Positions 40,674-49,242 are shown, counted from the first letter of the stretch. The stretch is DNA of 64,000 nt from Dyella_A sp035685805 (GCF_035685805.1 NZ_DASSAB010000032.1:1-64000), one strand, 5' to 3'. A program made the numbers and translations. The notes: a model not told the origin generated them from the letters alone.

Positions 40674-41117
40674 TCAGCCGACGCGATGGCCCTGCGCATC
40701 GAGCACCGCCTCGCCGTCCTCCTTGACGAAGGCGCCACGCGGACGCATCGGCAGCAGGTCGAGCACACGCTCGGACGGCCGGCACAGCGCCACGCCCCGC
40801 GGCGAGACCACCAGCGGGCGGTTGATCAGGATCGGATGGGCGATCATCGCGTCGAGCAACGCGTCGTCCGACAGCGTGGTGTCGTGTAGCCCCAGCTCGG
40901 CGTAAGGCGTGCCTTTCTCGCGGATCAGCGCGCGCAGCGGCTCGCCCGTGCGTGCCGCCAGCTGCGCGAGCAGCGCGCGGCTCGGCGGCGTCTGCAGGTA
41001 TTCGATGACGTGAGGCTCGAAACCGCAGTGCCGAATCAGGGCCAGCGTGTTGCGCGAGGTGCCGCAGGCGGGGTTGTGGTAGATCACCACGTCGAATGAT
41101 GGCTCGGTGTCGTTCAT
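40674..41117 (-). CDS. arsC: Arsenate reductase, glutaredoxin-dependent
   Basis: 147 aa. Reduces arsenate to arsenite using glutathione and glutaredoxin. The catalytic Cys is in VVIYHNPACGTSRNTLALI near residue 18, and the three-Arg pocket is seen around the NRPLVV and CRPSERV segments. The start (41117) overlaps the arsR stop by 4 bp, so both are coupled. Confidence 0.95.
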   Translation of the reverse strand: MNDTEPSFDVVIYHNPACGTSRNTLALIRHCGFEPHVIEYLQTPPSRALLAQLAARTGEPLRALIREKGTPYAELGLHDTTLSDDALLDAMIAHPILINRPLVVSPRGVALCRPSERVLDLLPMRPRGAFVKEDGEAVLDAQGHRVG

Positions 41118-41464
41118 GCCTTGACCTTGGTCGGAGGGCAGCAGGCCAGCTCGGCCAGCAGCGGGGTACACAGTTCAGGGTGAGCGTTGCAGCAGTCGCG
41201 GGCGAGAAACACCATCAGCGCACGCAGCGCGTCGAGCCGGGCGCGGTAGATCATCGAGCGGCTATGGCGCTCGGCACACACCAGTCCCGCACGCGCCAGC
41301 ACCCCCAGGTGCGTCGACATGGTGTTCTGGGGTACGGCAAGCGAAGTTGCGATGTCGCCGGCCGGCAGGCCAAGCGGCTCACGCGTCACCAGCAGCCGGA
41401 ACACCGCCAGCCGGGTCGGCTGGGCGAGCGCGGCGAGCGTGGCGAGGGCGTCGCTTTCATCCAT
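41114..41464 (-). CDS. arsR: Arsenical-responsive repressor ArsR
   Basis: 116 aa from the ATG at 41464. Winged-helix repressor with DNA-binding helix LPAGDIATSLAVPQNTMSTHL. It lacks the classic ELCVCDL arsenite site; instead it has clustered Cys at the C-terminal end (CC at 91-92, Cys99, CC at 108-109), resembling the C-terminal site of Acidithiobacillus ArsR. It should repress its own operon arsR-arsC-acr3-arsH. The upstream region carries ATATCGGCGATT, a possible part of its operator. Confidence 0.9.
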   Translation of the reverse strand: MDESDALATLAALAQPTRLAVFRLLVTREPLGLPAGDIATSLAVPQNTMSTHLGVLARAGLVCAERHSRSMIYRARLDALRALMVFLARDCCNAHPELCTPLLAELACCPPTKVKA

Positions 41465-41656
41465 AGTTCCAGAATCGCCGATATGTAATCGAGGCGCAAG
41501 GCCACCTACAGCTGCCAGGAGCTTTGTTCGTTTGCTGGCGTGTGATACCTGCATGCAGCGCGCGACTACAACGCCGATCCCCTCACCGGCCGCCCTGCAT
41601 GCTTCGCTGCAAGCTGACGCTGTCGACGCCCCTCGATCGATACCAGGCTGGAAAGA

Positions 41657-41683
41657 CAAAGCCCCGCGCGAGGCGGGGCTTTG
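41657..41683 (-). terminator. Terminator after dksA
   Basis: CAAAGCCCCGC-GCGAG-GCGGGGCTTTG is a perfect 11-bp stem 26 bp past the dksA stop. It is AT-ended on both sides, so it could work in both directions. Confidence 0.75.
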
Positions 41684-41708
41684 ACGACTCGCGGCGATGC
41701 CGGAGGAA

Positions 41709-42878
41709 TCAGTCGCCCATCTGCTTCTGCAGGTGCTCGCGGCGCTCCTGCGCATCGAGCGAGAGCGTGGCGATCGGGCGGGCGTCGAGACGATCCACGC
41801 CGATTTCCTCGTCGGTCTCCTCGCAGTAGCCGTAGCGGCCTTCCTCGATCCGGCGCAACGCCTTGTCGATCTTGGAGATCAGCTTGCGGTAGCGATCGCG
41901 GGTGCGCAGCTCGAGCGAGTTCTCGGTTTCGCGCGTGGCGCGCTCGGCCTCGTCGCCGACGTCGCGCACTTCGTCGCGCAGGTTCTCCATGGTCTGGCGC
42001 GACTCCTCCACCAGCTGGTCACGCCAGTCACGAAGCTTCTGGCGGAAGTACGCCAGGTGCTTGGGACCCATGTACTCCTCATTGGCGGAGGGACGATAGC
42101 CCTTGGGCAATTCGATGGTGATGTTGGCGGGAAGTGCGTAACGCCCGTCTTCCTTGGTCACGCCATTGTCTGTATTTGAAGCAGCTTTATTCATTGGGGA
42201 CGACTGAGACTTCTGTTTCTTGGGAGGAGTATGACTGGCAGTTGCCGTGGCAACCCGTTGACTGGCCATGCTGACCGCGCTGGCGACCTTGCCCTTGAGC
42301 GGCAACGCGGCCGATGCCGCAGGTGCGGCGGCCGGTGCCTGCCTGGCGGGCGTCGGCTTGTTCGCCGGCTGGGCCTTCGCCGCGGCAGCCACCGGCTTGG
42401 GTGCGGGCTTGGTCGCCGGCTTGCTGCTGGCGCCTGCCGAACTGCGGCTGGCTGGCTTGGTCGGTGCCTTCGTGGCGACGGGCGCCTTGCCCGTGGCCTT
42501 GGTGTGCTTGATGTTCTTGGGCGACTTCGCTGCTGCCGCTTTCTTGGCGACGGCCGGCTTGTTCGCCGCGGATTTCTTGGCCGCTGCCTTGGTTGCCGCA
42601 GCCTTGGTCACGGCCGGCTTCTTGGCAACGGGTTTTTTCGCCGCCGCCTTCTTTGCAGGAGCCGCCTTGGCGGCCGCCTTCTTCGCCGGAGCCTTCTTCG
42701 CCGCGACCTTGGTTGTTGCTGCCGCCTTTTTCGGCGCGGCTTTCACGGTGGCCTTGCTGGCGCTGCGTGCAGCGGCGGCTGAGGGCTTCGCCTTGCCCGG
42801 CTTGGCTTGTTTCGCCGAGGCCGCAGGCTTGTTCTTCTTCGCCTTGGCGGCGGTCGAACTACGCGTGGTTTTCGCCAT
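41709..42878 (-). CDS. dksA: DksA-family RNA polymerase-binding protein with H1-like extension
   Basis: 389 aa, more than twice the E. coli DksA (151 aa). The C-terminal ~150 residues are DksA: GYRPSANEEYMGPKHLAYFRQKLRDW, the coiled coil with DEAERATRE, and a C-terminal domain. DksA binds RNA polymerase with ppGpp. The zinc finger keeps only one of four Cys (YGYCEETDEEIG), like the alphaproteobacterial form. The first ~235 residues are Ala/Lys/Pro-rich with AAKK repeats, like histone H1 or AlgP. An internal ATG at 42194 would give a ~162-aa DksA but lacks a Shine-Dalgarno. Long DksA proteins of this kind are known in Xanthomonadaceae. Confidence 0.88.
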   Translation of the reverse strand: MAKTTRSSTAAKAKKNKPAASAKQAKPGKAKPSAAAARSASKATVKAAPKKAAATTKVAAKKAPAKKAAAKAAPAKKAAAKKPVAKKPAVTKAAATKAAAKKSAANKPAVAKKAAAAKSPKNIKHTKATGKAPVATKAPTKPASRSSAGASSKPATKPAPKPVAAAAKAQPANKPTPARQAPAAAPAASAALPLKGKVASAVSMASQRVATATASHTPPKKQKSQSSPMNKAASNTDNGVTKEDGRYALPANITIELPKGYRPSANEEYMGPKHLAYFRQKLRDWRDQLVEESRQTMENLRDEVRDVGDEAERATRETENSLELRTRDRYRKLISKIDKALRRIEEGRYGYCEETDEEIGVDRLDARPIATLSLDAQERREHLQKQMGD

Positions 42879-43000
42879 TTCCCTTCACCGTTGTGGCCGT
42901 GGCGGCCGGGTGTTATAGCCCATGTGCCTTACACCAGCAAGCGCGCTTCTGGAATACTCGGCACTTCGAACCGCCAGCCGTCTCGGCCGCGTGAAATGTC

Positions 43001-43279
43001 TTGACCCGATTCCTGCTTTTTCTGCTTCGCTTCTACAAACGCTGGCTCAGCCCCCTGCTGGGGCAGCGCTGTCGCTTTTACCCCAGTTGCTCCGATTATG
43101 CACGGATTGCCGTTGCACGCTTCGGGCCGCTCCAGGGCAGTGTGTTGACGCTGTGGCGCCTGCTGCGCTGCCAGCCGCTGTGCCATGGCGGAGAGGATCC
43201 GGTGCCAGCGCACTTCCGCCTGGCGCGATGCGGACACCACCGCACCACCGACTCAAGTGAACCGCCCCGTGCGAGCTGA
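43001..43279 (+). CDS. yidD: Membrane protein insertion efficiency factor YidD
   Basis: 92 aa from a TTG start (no in-frame ATG fits). The family core is unmistakable: RFYKRWLSPLLGQRCRFYPSCSDYARIAV with the two conserved Cys. YidD aids the YidC insertase at the inner membrane and is usually next to rpmH-rnpA-yidC, but here it stands apart. The following peptidase gene starts 22 bp later. Confidence 0.9.
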   Translation: MTRFLLFLLRFYKRWLSPLLGQRCRFYPSCSDYARIAVARFGPLQGSVLTLWRLLRCQPLCHGGEDPVPAHFRLARCGHHRTTDSSEPPRAS

Positions 43280-43301
43280 GGCCGCAGCGGGGTCGGCTGC
43301 G

Positions 43302-44192
43302 ATGGCGCCATGCAACGGCGCGCCGGCCCGCGGCGCTGGCAACATCCGCCGCCGGATCGCGCGCGTGCCGAGGACCTGCTGCAGCTTGCTTGCACTGTTG
43401 CTTGTGCTGCTGCCGGCGCTGACGGTGGCGGCCGCGAGCATCGCCATGCCGCGCCGGATCACCCAGGGAGAACTGGTGATCGCCCGCGTCACCCCGGGTA
43501 GCACTGCACAGCTGGACGGCATACCGCTGAGGGTCGGCGGCGATGGCAGCGTGGTATTCGCGGCCGGCCGCGACTCGGTGGGGCCGCTGCTCTTGACCGT
43601 GCGCGACGCGCACTCGGAGAGCCGCACGTTCCGGATCGCCGTCACGCCCCGTGACTGGCCGCTGGAACGGATCGACGGCGTGCCGGCGAAGACGGTCAAA
43701 CCGCCCCCGTCGATCGCCCGTCGGATTGCGCGCGAACAGGCTCAGGTTGGCGCAGCGCGCAAGCGGGACGATGCAAGGGAGGATTTCCTGCGCGGCTTCA
43801 TCTGGCCGGTGAACGGGCGCATCAGCGGCCGCTTCGGCCGCCAGCGCATCTACAACGGCGCGCCGGGGGCGCCTCACTCGGGCATGGACCTGGCCGTGCC
43901 CACTGGCACGCCGGTTCGCGCGCCGGCAGCGGGCGTGGTGACGTTCGCCTCGGCCTCGCTCTTCCTCACCGGCGGCACCGTGGTGCTGGACCACGGGTTC
44001 GGGCTCAGCTCGAACTTCCTGCACTTGTCGCGGATCGACGTGCGCGTGGGCCAGCGCGTGGCGCAAGGGCAAGTGATCGCGCGGTCCGGCATGACCGGCC
44101 GGGCCACTGGCCCGCACCTGCACTGGGGCTTCAACTGGTTCGATACCCGGCTTGATCCACTGCTGCTGCCGGGACTGGCACCGCCGCGCTGA
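43302..44192 (+). CDS. M23-family peptidase (LytM-type)
   Basis: 296 aa. N-terminal basic segment, a membrane helix or signal (~25-45, LLALLLVLLPALTVAAAS), a ~100-residue beta domain, then an M23 domain. The metal-binding motifs are HSGMDLAVPTG and the late HLHWG, with GHTYS-like SNFLHLS between. It should cut peptidoglycan cross-bridges in the periplasm or act in its trafficking. The ATG at 43302 is used; upstream GTG codons in frame are alternatives. Confidence 0.88.
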   Translation: MAPCNGAPARGAGNIRRRIARVPRTCCSLLALLLVLLPALTVAAASIAMPRRITQGELVIARVTPGSTAQLDGIPLRVGGDGSVVFAAGRDSVGPLLLTVRDAHSESRTFRIAVTPRDWPLERIDGVPAKTVKPPPSIARRIAREQAQVGAARKRDDAREDFLRGFIWPVNGRISGRFGRQRIYNGAPGAPHSGMDLAVPTGTPVRAPAAGVVTFASASLFLTGGTVVLDHGFGLSSNFLHLSRIDVRVGQRVAQGQVIARSGMTGRATGPHLHWGFNWFDTRLDPLLLPGLAPPR

Positions 44193-44207
44193 GGCGCAGC
44201 GCGTGGC

Positions 44208-45155
44208 TCAGCCGCGCGGCCCGAAACCGCCCTCGACACCCTTGCTGGCGTAGGCCACGGCATCGTGCGGATGCAGGCTCTCCTGGTGCTCGAGGCGCAC
44301 GTGGAAATCGACGATGGCGGCATCAGCGTCGAGCGCCCGCTGGATCCGGCGGGCGGCATCTTCGCAGAACATCAGATTGCCGCCGTTGGCAAGCGCAAAT
44401 GCCTGCTCGTCCTCGCGCTTCACGGCAGTCTGCACCGGCGTGCCAAGCGCCTGTTCGACACGGTCGAGCAGGCCGATGAGGTCGAGCGGTGCACCCTTGC
44501 CGAAGCGCACCAGCAGGCGCGCCACGCTGCGCTGCGCATGCGGCGTCGCGACGATGCCCTGCTCGCTGCCCAGCCAGGCCAGCACCGCCGCGTGATCCAC
44601 CGGCTCGCCGGCAGCGAAATCCCGGGCGAACTGCTCCTGGATCAGCTGACGCGACAACGCGGCCGACGCCGGACAGGTGGATGAATAGACCACTTCCGTG
44701 CCCAGCTCCATGCGGAAACCCTCGGCCCCCAGGCTGGCCTCGATCGACACCGGATAGGCGCGCCAGCCGCTGTTGGCGCTGCGCAGCGCCGCGCGCCGCA
44801 CCAGATGATCGAAGCGCACCGAGATGCGGGCGCGATCGGCCAGCCCCGCGTGGGATTCGAGAAACGCGTGCAGCAGCGCCTCGAGCGTGGTCGCGTCGAG
44901 CGTGCGCTTGCTCAGGTGCTCGTCCACCAGCAGGTACAGCCGCGACATGTGGATGCCGCGCTTGTCGGTGCGCGTGAGATTGACGAACGCGCCGACCTGC
45001 GCGCTGGCGCGCTGCACGTCGCCATCGCCGGCATCGAAGCGCACCGGCACCTCGATGCCGTCCATGCCGACCCAGTCCAGCGCACCGGCCAGATGCGGCT
45101 GCTCCTGATGGGCGACGTCGGGCATCAGGCGGGCGGTGTTCTCGTGGCTGTGCAT
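44208..45155 (-). CDS. folE2: GTP cyclohydrolase I, type IB (FolE2)
   Basis: 315 aa. First step of folate and pterin synthesis: GTP to 7,8-dihydroneopterin triphosphate. It is the FolE2 form, active with metals other than zinc: GAFVNLTRTDKRGIHMSRLY, TCPASAALSRQ with the catalytic Cys, and GIVATPHAQRS are seen. In many bacteria FolE2 replaces zinc-dependent FolE under zinc shortage and is Zur-regulated; no Zur box is visible in the 118 bp upstream. Whether a FolE is also present cannot be told. Confidence 0.95.
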   Translation of the reverse strand: MHSHENTARLMPDVAHQEQPHLAGALDWVGMDGIEVPVRFDAGDGDVQRASAQVGAFVNLTRTDKRGIHMSRLYLLVDEHLSKRTLDATTLEALLHAFLESHAGLADRARISVRFDHLVRRAALRSANSGWRAYPVSIEASLGAEGFRMELGTEVVYSSTCPASAALSRQLIQEQFARDFAAGEPVDHAAVLAWLGSEQGIVATPHAQRSVARLLVRFGKGAPLDLIGLLDRVEQALGTPVQTAVKREDEQAFALANGGNLMFCEDAARRIQRALDADAAIVDFHVRLEHQESLHPHDAVAYASKGVEGGFGPRG

Positions 45156-45273
45156 GAAAAATCCTTGTCGTGCGGGCGAAGCGGTCCGCGTCGAAACGCC
45201 TATTTTGGGGCAGCCCGGCCGGGCACAACAGGCGACCGCGGGAAACGCTGCGTCCGCAGCAGGCCGGAAATGG

Positions 45274-46125
45274 TCAGCGTTGGTCGTGCCGCCGCCAGCG
45301 CCGCGCGGCCCGCCACGCAGCCAGCGTGTGCCCGAAAGCGCCGCCGGACAGGCCCTGCTGCAACACGTGGAGGGGATCGCCCGCGCGGGCGCCGGCGCGG
45401 GCCAAGGCCCCGCCGGTACGGGCTTCCAGCGTGCGAAAGACGCTCAGCGGACCATCGTGCCTGGACGCCTCGTCCCAGCACCGGGCGAGGTCGGACAACT
45501 GCGCGCGGAGCGCCTGATCCAGCGAGTCGCTGCGGCTACGCAACGCCGCGCGTGACAGGTGGAACCGGGCCAATCGCGCCATGGGCAGCGGCAATCGGTC
45601 GCGCTCCGCATCGTCATGCAGGCGACGCAGCGCGTGCAGCAGGTGCGCCAGGGTAGCCAGTCGCGCTGCCTTGGCAGAAGGCGCCGCGGGCCCGAACCAC
45701 CAGGCCGTTTCCAGCGCCGCCAGCGCCCCGTGCAGCGGCTCGGCCGCGGCGAGCTGTGCAGAAAAATCAGCGGACGTTCCCGCCTCGAGCTGCGCAATCG
45801 CGGCGCGTACCGGCGCCAGCCAGTACTCGACCGGCAGCGCCTGCGCCCGCGCGTCGTCGAACAGCACCTGGGTGAGCGGATGACGCCCTCCGCTGGCCGC
45901 CGCGCCGGCGAGTTCTTCTGCCCACCAGTTGAGCTTCACGGCGGCTACCTGCGGCTCGCGGATGCCATATGCGGCAGCAAGCAGCTCCTGTTCCAGCGCA
46001 GCCAGCGCGATGTGCCCCGCATGCTGCTGCGGGTCGACGAAGGCAAGCGCAAGGCGCTGCTGCGGCTGCACGGCAAGCCACTTGTCGGTGTAGCTCTGCA
46101 GGGCATCGGGCGGCAGCTCGCTCAT
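45274..46125 (-). CDS. Squalene/phytoene synthase family protein
   Basis: 283 aa, all-helical prenyl-synthase fold. AAYGIREPQVAAVKLNWWAEEL resembles the REP...RLQWW.E motif of the family. The first Asp-rich site is not of DXXXD form, and LHDDAERD is the only good candidate, so it may be a non-catalytic member like NDUFAF6. It is the last gene of mtaD-yciI-ubiG-gph, overlapping gph by 4 bp; the link with ubiG may hint at a role near quinones or respiratory complexes. Confidence 0.75.
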   Translation of the reverse strand: MSELPPDALQSYTDKWLAVQPQQRLALAFVDPQQHAGHIALAALEQELLAAAYGIREPQVAAVKLNWWAEELAGAAASGGRHPLTQVLFDDARAQALPVEYWLAPVRAAIAQLEAGTSADFSAQLAAAEPLHGALAALETAWWFGPAAPSAKAARLATLAHLLHALRRLHDDAERDRLPLPMARLARFHLSRAALRSRSDSLDQALRAQLSDLARCWDEASRHDGPLSVFRTLEARTGGALARAGARAGDPLHVLQQGLSGGAFGHTLAAWRAARRWRRHDQR

Positions 46126-46802
46126 GCCGGCACGCGCCCCGCGGTCAGCAACGTCGTGAGCTGGTCCGGATGATCGACCACGCGATCGGCCTGCCAGTCG
46201 TCCGGATCGCCGCCGTCCAGGTAGCCCCAGCGCACGGCCACCGTATACAGCCCCGCCGCCGCGCCGGCGAGCACGTCGCGACGGTCGTCGCCGACGAACA
46301 CGCTGTGCGCCGGATCGATGCCGGCACGCACACAGGCCAGCAGCACGGGCGCCGGGTCGGGTTTCTTCACCGCCAGCGTGTCGCCGGAGACCACCGCAGC
46401 CGCGCGCGCCGCCCAGCCGATGCGGGCCAGCAGCGGATCGGTGAGAAAGCCGGGCTTGTTGGTGACCACGCCCCAGCGCGTGCCCTGCGCCTCGAGCTGC
46501 GCCAGCAACGCATCGACGCCCTCAAATGCCACCGTGTGCTGCGCCAGCATGGATTCGTACAGCGCGAGGTAGCGCGGCACCCTCGCCTCGATCGCGGCTT
46601 CGCCAAGCCCTGCAAAGGCGCAGCGAAGGATGGCCCGCGAACCGCGTGACACCACCTCGCGCACCGGCTCGAACGGCGGCGCCGGCACGCCCTCTTCCAG
46701 ACACTGCTGCACGAGCGCCGCATAAAGGTCCGGGGCGCTGTCGAGCAGGGTGCCGTCCAGGTCGAACAGCACGCCGCCCAGCGGCGACGGCAGCGTCCTC
46801 AT
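46122..46802 (-). CDS. HAD phosphatase: phosphoglycolate or MurNAc-6-phosphate phosphatase
   Basis: 226 aa, HAD superfamily: motif I LFDLDGTLLDS, motif II VVTNKPGF, motif III KKPDPAPV and motif IV VGDDRRDVLAG. It is usually named Gph. In Pseudomonas the gene right after ubiG encodes MupP, which dephosphorylates N-acetylmuramic acid 6-phosphate in cell-wall recycling, and was earlier misnamed gph; the same neighbourhood here makes MupP a real possibility. The ATG at 46802 overlaps the ubiG stop by 4 bp. Confidence 0.85.
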   Translation of the reverse strand: MRTLPSPLGGVLFDLDGTLLDSAPDLYAALVQQCLEEGVPAPPFEPVREVVSRGSRAILRCAFAGLGEAAIEARVPRYLALYESMLAQHTVAFEGVDALLAQLEAQGTRWGVVTNKPGFLTDPLLARIGWAARAAAVVSGDTLAVKKPDPAPVLLACVRAGIDPAHSVFVGDDRRDVLAGAAAGLYTVAVRWGYLDGGDPDDWQADRVVDHPDQLTTLLTAGRVPA

Positions 46803-47509
46803 GCGCCCTTGCGTGCGCACAGCACGTAGTTCACCGCGGTGATGCGGCTGAGCCAGGCCTTGCGGCTGATCGGGTTGTAGGCCAGGCCGCTGACGTCCTC
46901 CAGCTCCAGCCCGGCATGACGCAGCAGCCGCGCCAGCTCGGAAGGCTTGAGGAACTGCGCGTAGTGGTGCGTGCCTCGCGGCAGCAGCCGCATCAGGTAC
47001 TCCGCGCCGATGATGGCGGTGCCGAACGCGGCCGGCGTGCGGTTGAGCGTGGACATGAACAGGCGGCCGCCCGGCTTGAGCATCGCCGCCAGATCATTCA
47101 CCAGCGCCTCGGGATCGGGCACGTGCTCGATCATCTCCATGCAGCAAACGGCATCGAAGCTCGCCGGCTCGGCTTCCGCCAGCGCCTTGGAGGATTGCAC
47201 CCGGTAATCGACGGTGAGGTTCGACTCGTACAGGTGCAGCCTGGCGATCTCGATGACCTTTTCGCCCAGGTCGATGCCGGTGACGCGAGCCCCTTCCCGT
47301 GCCAGTGCCTCGCTGAGCAGGCCACCGCCGCAGCCGACGTCGGCCACCTTTGCATCGCGCAGGTTGCTGCGCGCGGCCACGTAGGCGGCGCGGACCGGGT
47401 TGAGGTCGTGCAGCGGCCGGGATTCGCCATCCGGATCCCACCACCGCGCGGCGAGTTTGTCGAAACGCGCGATCTCTTCCGGACTGACGTTGGCGTGCGT
47501 GGTCTGCAT
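46799..47509 (-). CDS. ubiG: Ubiquinone biosynthesis O-methyltransferase UbiG
   Basis: 236 aa, SAM-dependent methyltransferase for both O-methylation steps of ubiquinone synthesis. Key stretches are ARWWDPDGESRPLHDLNPVR, the SAM-binding VADVGCGGGLLSEALA and VCCMEMIEHVPDP. The start at 47509 (MQTTHANVSPEE) is chosen over a long upstream extension. It lies 22 bp after yciI. Confidence 0.96.
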   Translation of the reverse strand: MQTTHANVSPEEIARFDKLAARWWDPDGESRPLHDLNPVRAAYVAARSNLRDAKVADVGCGGGLLSEALAREGARVTGIDLGEKVIEIARLHLYESNLTVDYRVQSSKALAEAEPASFDAVCCMEMIEHVPDPEALVNDLAAMLKPGGRLFMSTLNRTPAAFGTAIIGAEYLMRLLPRGTHHYAQFLKPSELARLLRHAGLELEDVSGLAYNPISRKAWLSRITAVNYVLCARKGA

Positions 47510-47531
47510 GGTCAAGGCTCCGGGCGGGCGC

Positions 47532-47786
47532 TCAGCGCGCCTGCCATTCGTGGACAGTGATATCCCAGCCGCCGCTGGTATGCGCCGGATCGCGCTGGAC
47601 GATGGCCTGCGCCGCGTCGGCGTCAACCGCACGCAGCAGGTAGGCACCGCCGGAGCGGTCGGTGAACGGGCCGGAGCGCTCGATGGTGCCGTCCAGCCGC
47701 AGGGCATCGAGAAACGCCATGTGCGCGCTGATCGCGGCGGGGTCCACCTGCGGCCGGCGCAGCAGCATGACCAGGTAAAGCTTCAT
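47532..47786 (-). CDS. YciI-like protein
   Basis: 84 aa, YCII-related fold of the ferredoxin-like type. It starts MKLYLVMLLRRPQVD (47786; an ATG at 47807 is also possible) and has the conserved HMAFLDAL and GPF..R..G stretch (SGPFTDRSGG). The family includes small dimers of unclear role; a His-Asp pair may act as a general acid/base. It lies between mtaD and ubiG with short gaps on both sides. Confidence 0.8.
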   Translation of the reverse strand: MKLYLVMLLRRPQVDPAAISAHMAFLDALRLDGTIERSGPFTDRSGGAYLLRAVDADAAQAIVQRDPAHTSGGWDITVHEWQAR

Positions 47787-47811
47787 CGGTCGATCGATTG
47801 CCTGCATCGCC

Positions 47812-49143
47812 TCACACCGCCGCGATGCGTTCGCGCCACTGGCGCGTGCGGGCGAGCATTCCTTCCACATCCATGCCCACCAGTTCGCGCCCGGCCAGCT
47901 TGCGACGTCCGGCGATCCACACGTCCGTCACCTGATGACGGCCGGTGGCGTAGACCAGCTGCGAGGCGACATGGAACAGCGGCTGGGTTTCCAGGTCGCT
48001 CAGGCGCACGGCAGCGAAGTCGGCCTGCTTGCCGACCTTGATCGAGCCAACCTTGTCTTCCAGGCCCATCGCGCGGGCCGCGTTGAGGGTGCCGGCGCGC
48101 AGCGCCGAGGCGGCGTCGAACGCGGCGGCATCCTGCGCCACCGCCTTGGCCAGGATCGCCGCCGTGCGCATCTCGCTGAACATGTCCAGGTCGTTGTTGG
48201 AGGCGCAGCCGTCCGTGGCGATGGCGAGGTTGACGCCTGCGCGACGGAATTTCTCGGCAGGGCAGAAGCCCGAGGCCAGCTTGAGATTGGACTCCGGGCA
48301 ATGCACTACCGATACGCCCGCTTCGGCGCACGCGGCAATCTCGCCGTCGGTTACCTGCGTCATGTGCACGGCGATCAGGCGGTCGTTGACCAGCCCGAGC
48401 CGCTGCAGCCGCTGGAAGGGGCGCAGGCCGGACTTCTTCTTTTCTTCCTCGATCTCGTGGGCAGTCTCGTGCGTGTGCAGATGCACCGGGATGTCGAGTT
48501 GGTCGGAGAGCACTCGGATCCGCTCGAAACTGGCATCGGACACGGTGTACGGCGCGTGCGGCGCGAACGCCGTGCCCACCAGCGGATCGCCGAGGAAGCT
48601 GTCGTGCACCTCGCCCGCGCGCTCGAAGTACTCGTCCTGGGTCTTGGCCCAGGCCGTGGGGAACTCGATCACCGGCAGGCCGACCACGGCGCGGAAGCCG
48701 AGCTTGCGATAAGTGGCGCCGATCGCATCGGGGAAGAAGTAGTTCTCGTTGGCGCAGGTGGTACCGCCGCGCAGCATCTCGGCCACCGCCAGCTCGACCC
48801 CGTCGCGTACGAACTCCGGCCCGATCACCTTGGCCTCGGCCGGCCAGATGTGCTCCTGCAGCCAGGTCATCAGCGGCAGGTCGTCGGCGAGGCCGCGCAG
48901 CAGGGTCATCGGGTTGTGCGTGTGGCTGTTGATCAGGCCGGGAATCAGCGCGTGCTCGCCCAGTTCCACCCGCTCGCGCGGCGCGTAGGCGGCGCGCGCT
49001 TCGGCAATCGGCAGCAGCGCCACGATGCGGTCGGCGTCCACCACCACGGCGTGCTGCTCCAGCACCACCGCATGGGGCTCCACCGGCACGACCCAACGCG
49101 CCTCGATGACCAGATCAACCGACTTCGGCGGCATGGAACTCAT
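47812..49143 (-). CDS. mtaD: 5-methylthioadenosine/S-adenosylhomocysteine deaminase family hydrolase
   Basis: 443 aa. Amidohydrolase of the TRZ/ATZ group. The metal site is built from LINSHTHNP, HLHTHETAHE, VHCPESNLKLASG and ATDGCASNNDLDMF, all intact. Members deaminate methylthioadenosine and S-adenosylhomocysteine. The ATG at 49143 has the strong Shine-Dalgarno GAGGTGAAG directly upstream; the longer frame enters an intergenic repeat. First gene of the ubiG operon; mtaD-ubiG adjacency is common in Pseudomonas and Xanthomonas. Confidence 0.92.
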   Translation of the reverse strand: MSSMPPKSVDLVIEARWVVPVEPHAVVLEQHAVVVDADRIVALLPIAEARAAYAPRERVELGEHALIPGLINSHTHNPMTLLRGLADDLPLMTWLQEHIWPAEAKVIGPEFVRDGVELAVAEMLRGGTTCANENYFFPDAIGATYRKLGFRAVVGLPVIEFPTAWAKTQDEYFERAGEVHDSFLGDPLVGTAFAPHAPYTVSDASFERIRVLSDQLDIPVHLHTHETAHEIEEEKKKSGLRPFQRLQRLGLVNDRLIAVHMTQVTDGEIAACAEAGVSVVHCPESNLKLASGFCPAEKFRRAGVNLAIATDGCASNNDLDMFSEMRTAAILAKAVAQDAAAFDAASALRAGTLNAARAMGLEDKVGSIKVGKQADFAAVRLSDLETQPLFHVASQLVYATGRHQVTDVWIAGRRKLAGRELVGMDVEGMLARTRQWRERIAAV

Positions 49144-49242
49144 CTTCACCTCACTGTGTCCGGGTGCGCCTGCGGCCATCATGGCCGCTGCACTTGATGC
49201 AAATACGACAAGGGGCGGTACCTTGCGGCGCCCGCCCCCATG

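Noticed and set aside
40674..41464. Mobile origin of the arsenic operon
   Set aside because: No transposase, integrase or terminal repeats, and codon use matches the neighbours.
42194..42194. Internal ATG giving a normal-length DksA
   Set aside because: No Shine-Dalgarno precedes it, and the upstream frame is long, open and of a composition known in this group.
45156..45273. Zur box before folE2
   Set aside because: No AT-rich palindrome of the expected form was seen in the gap.
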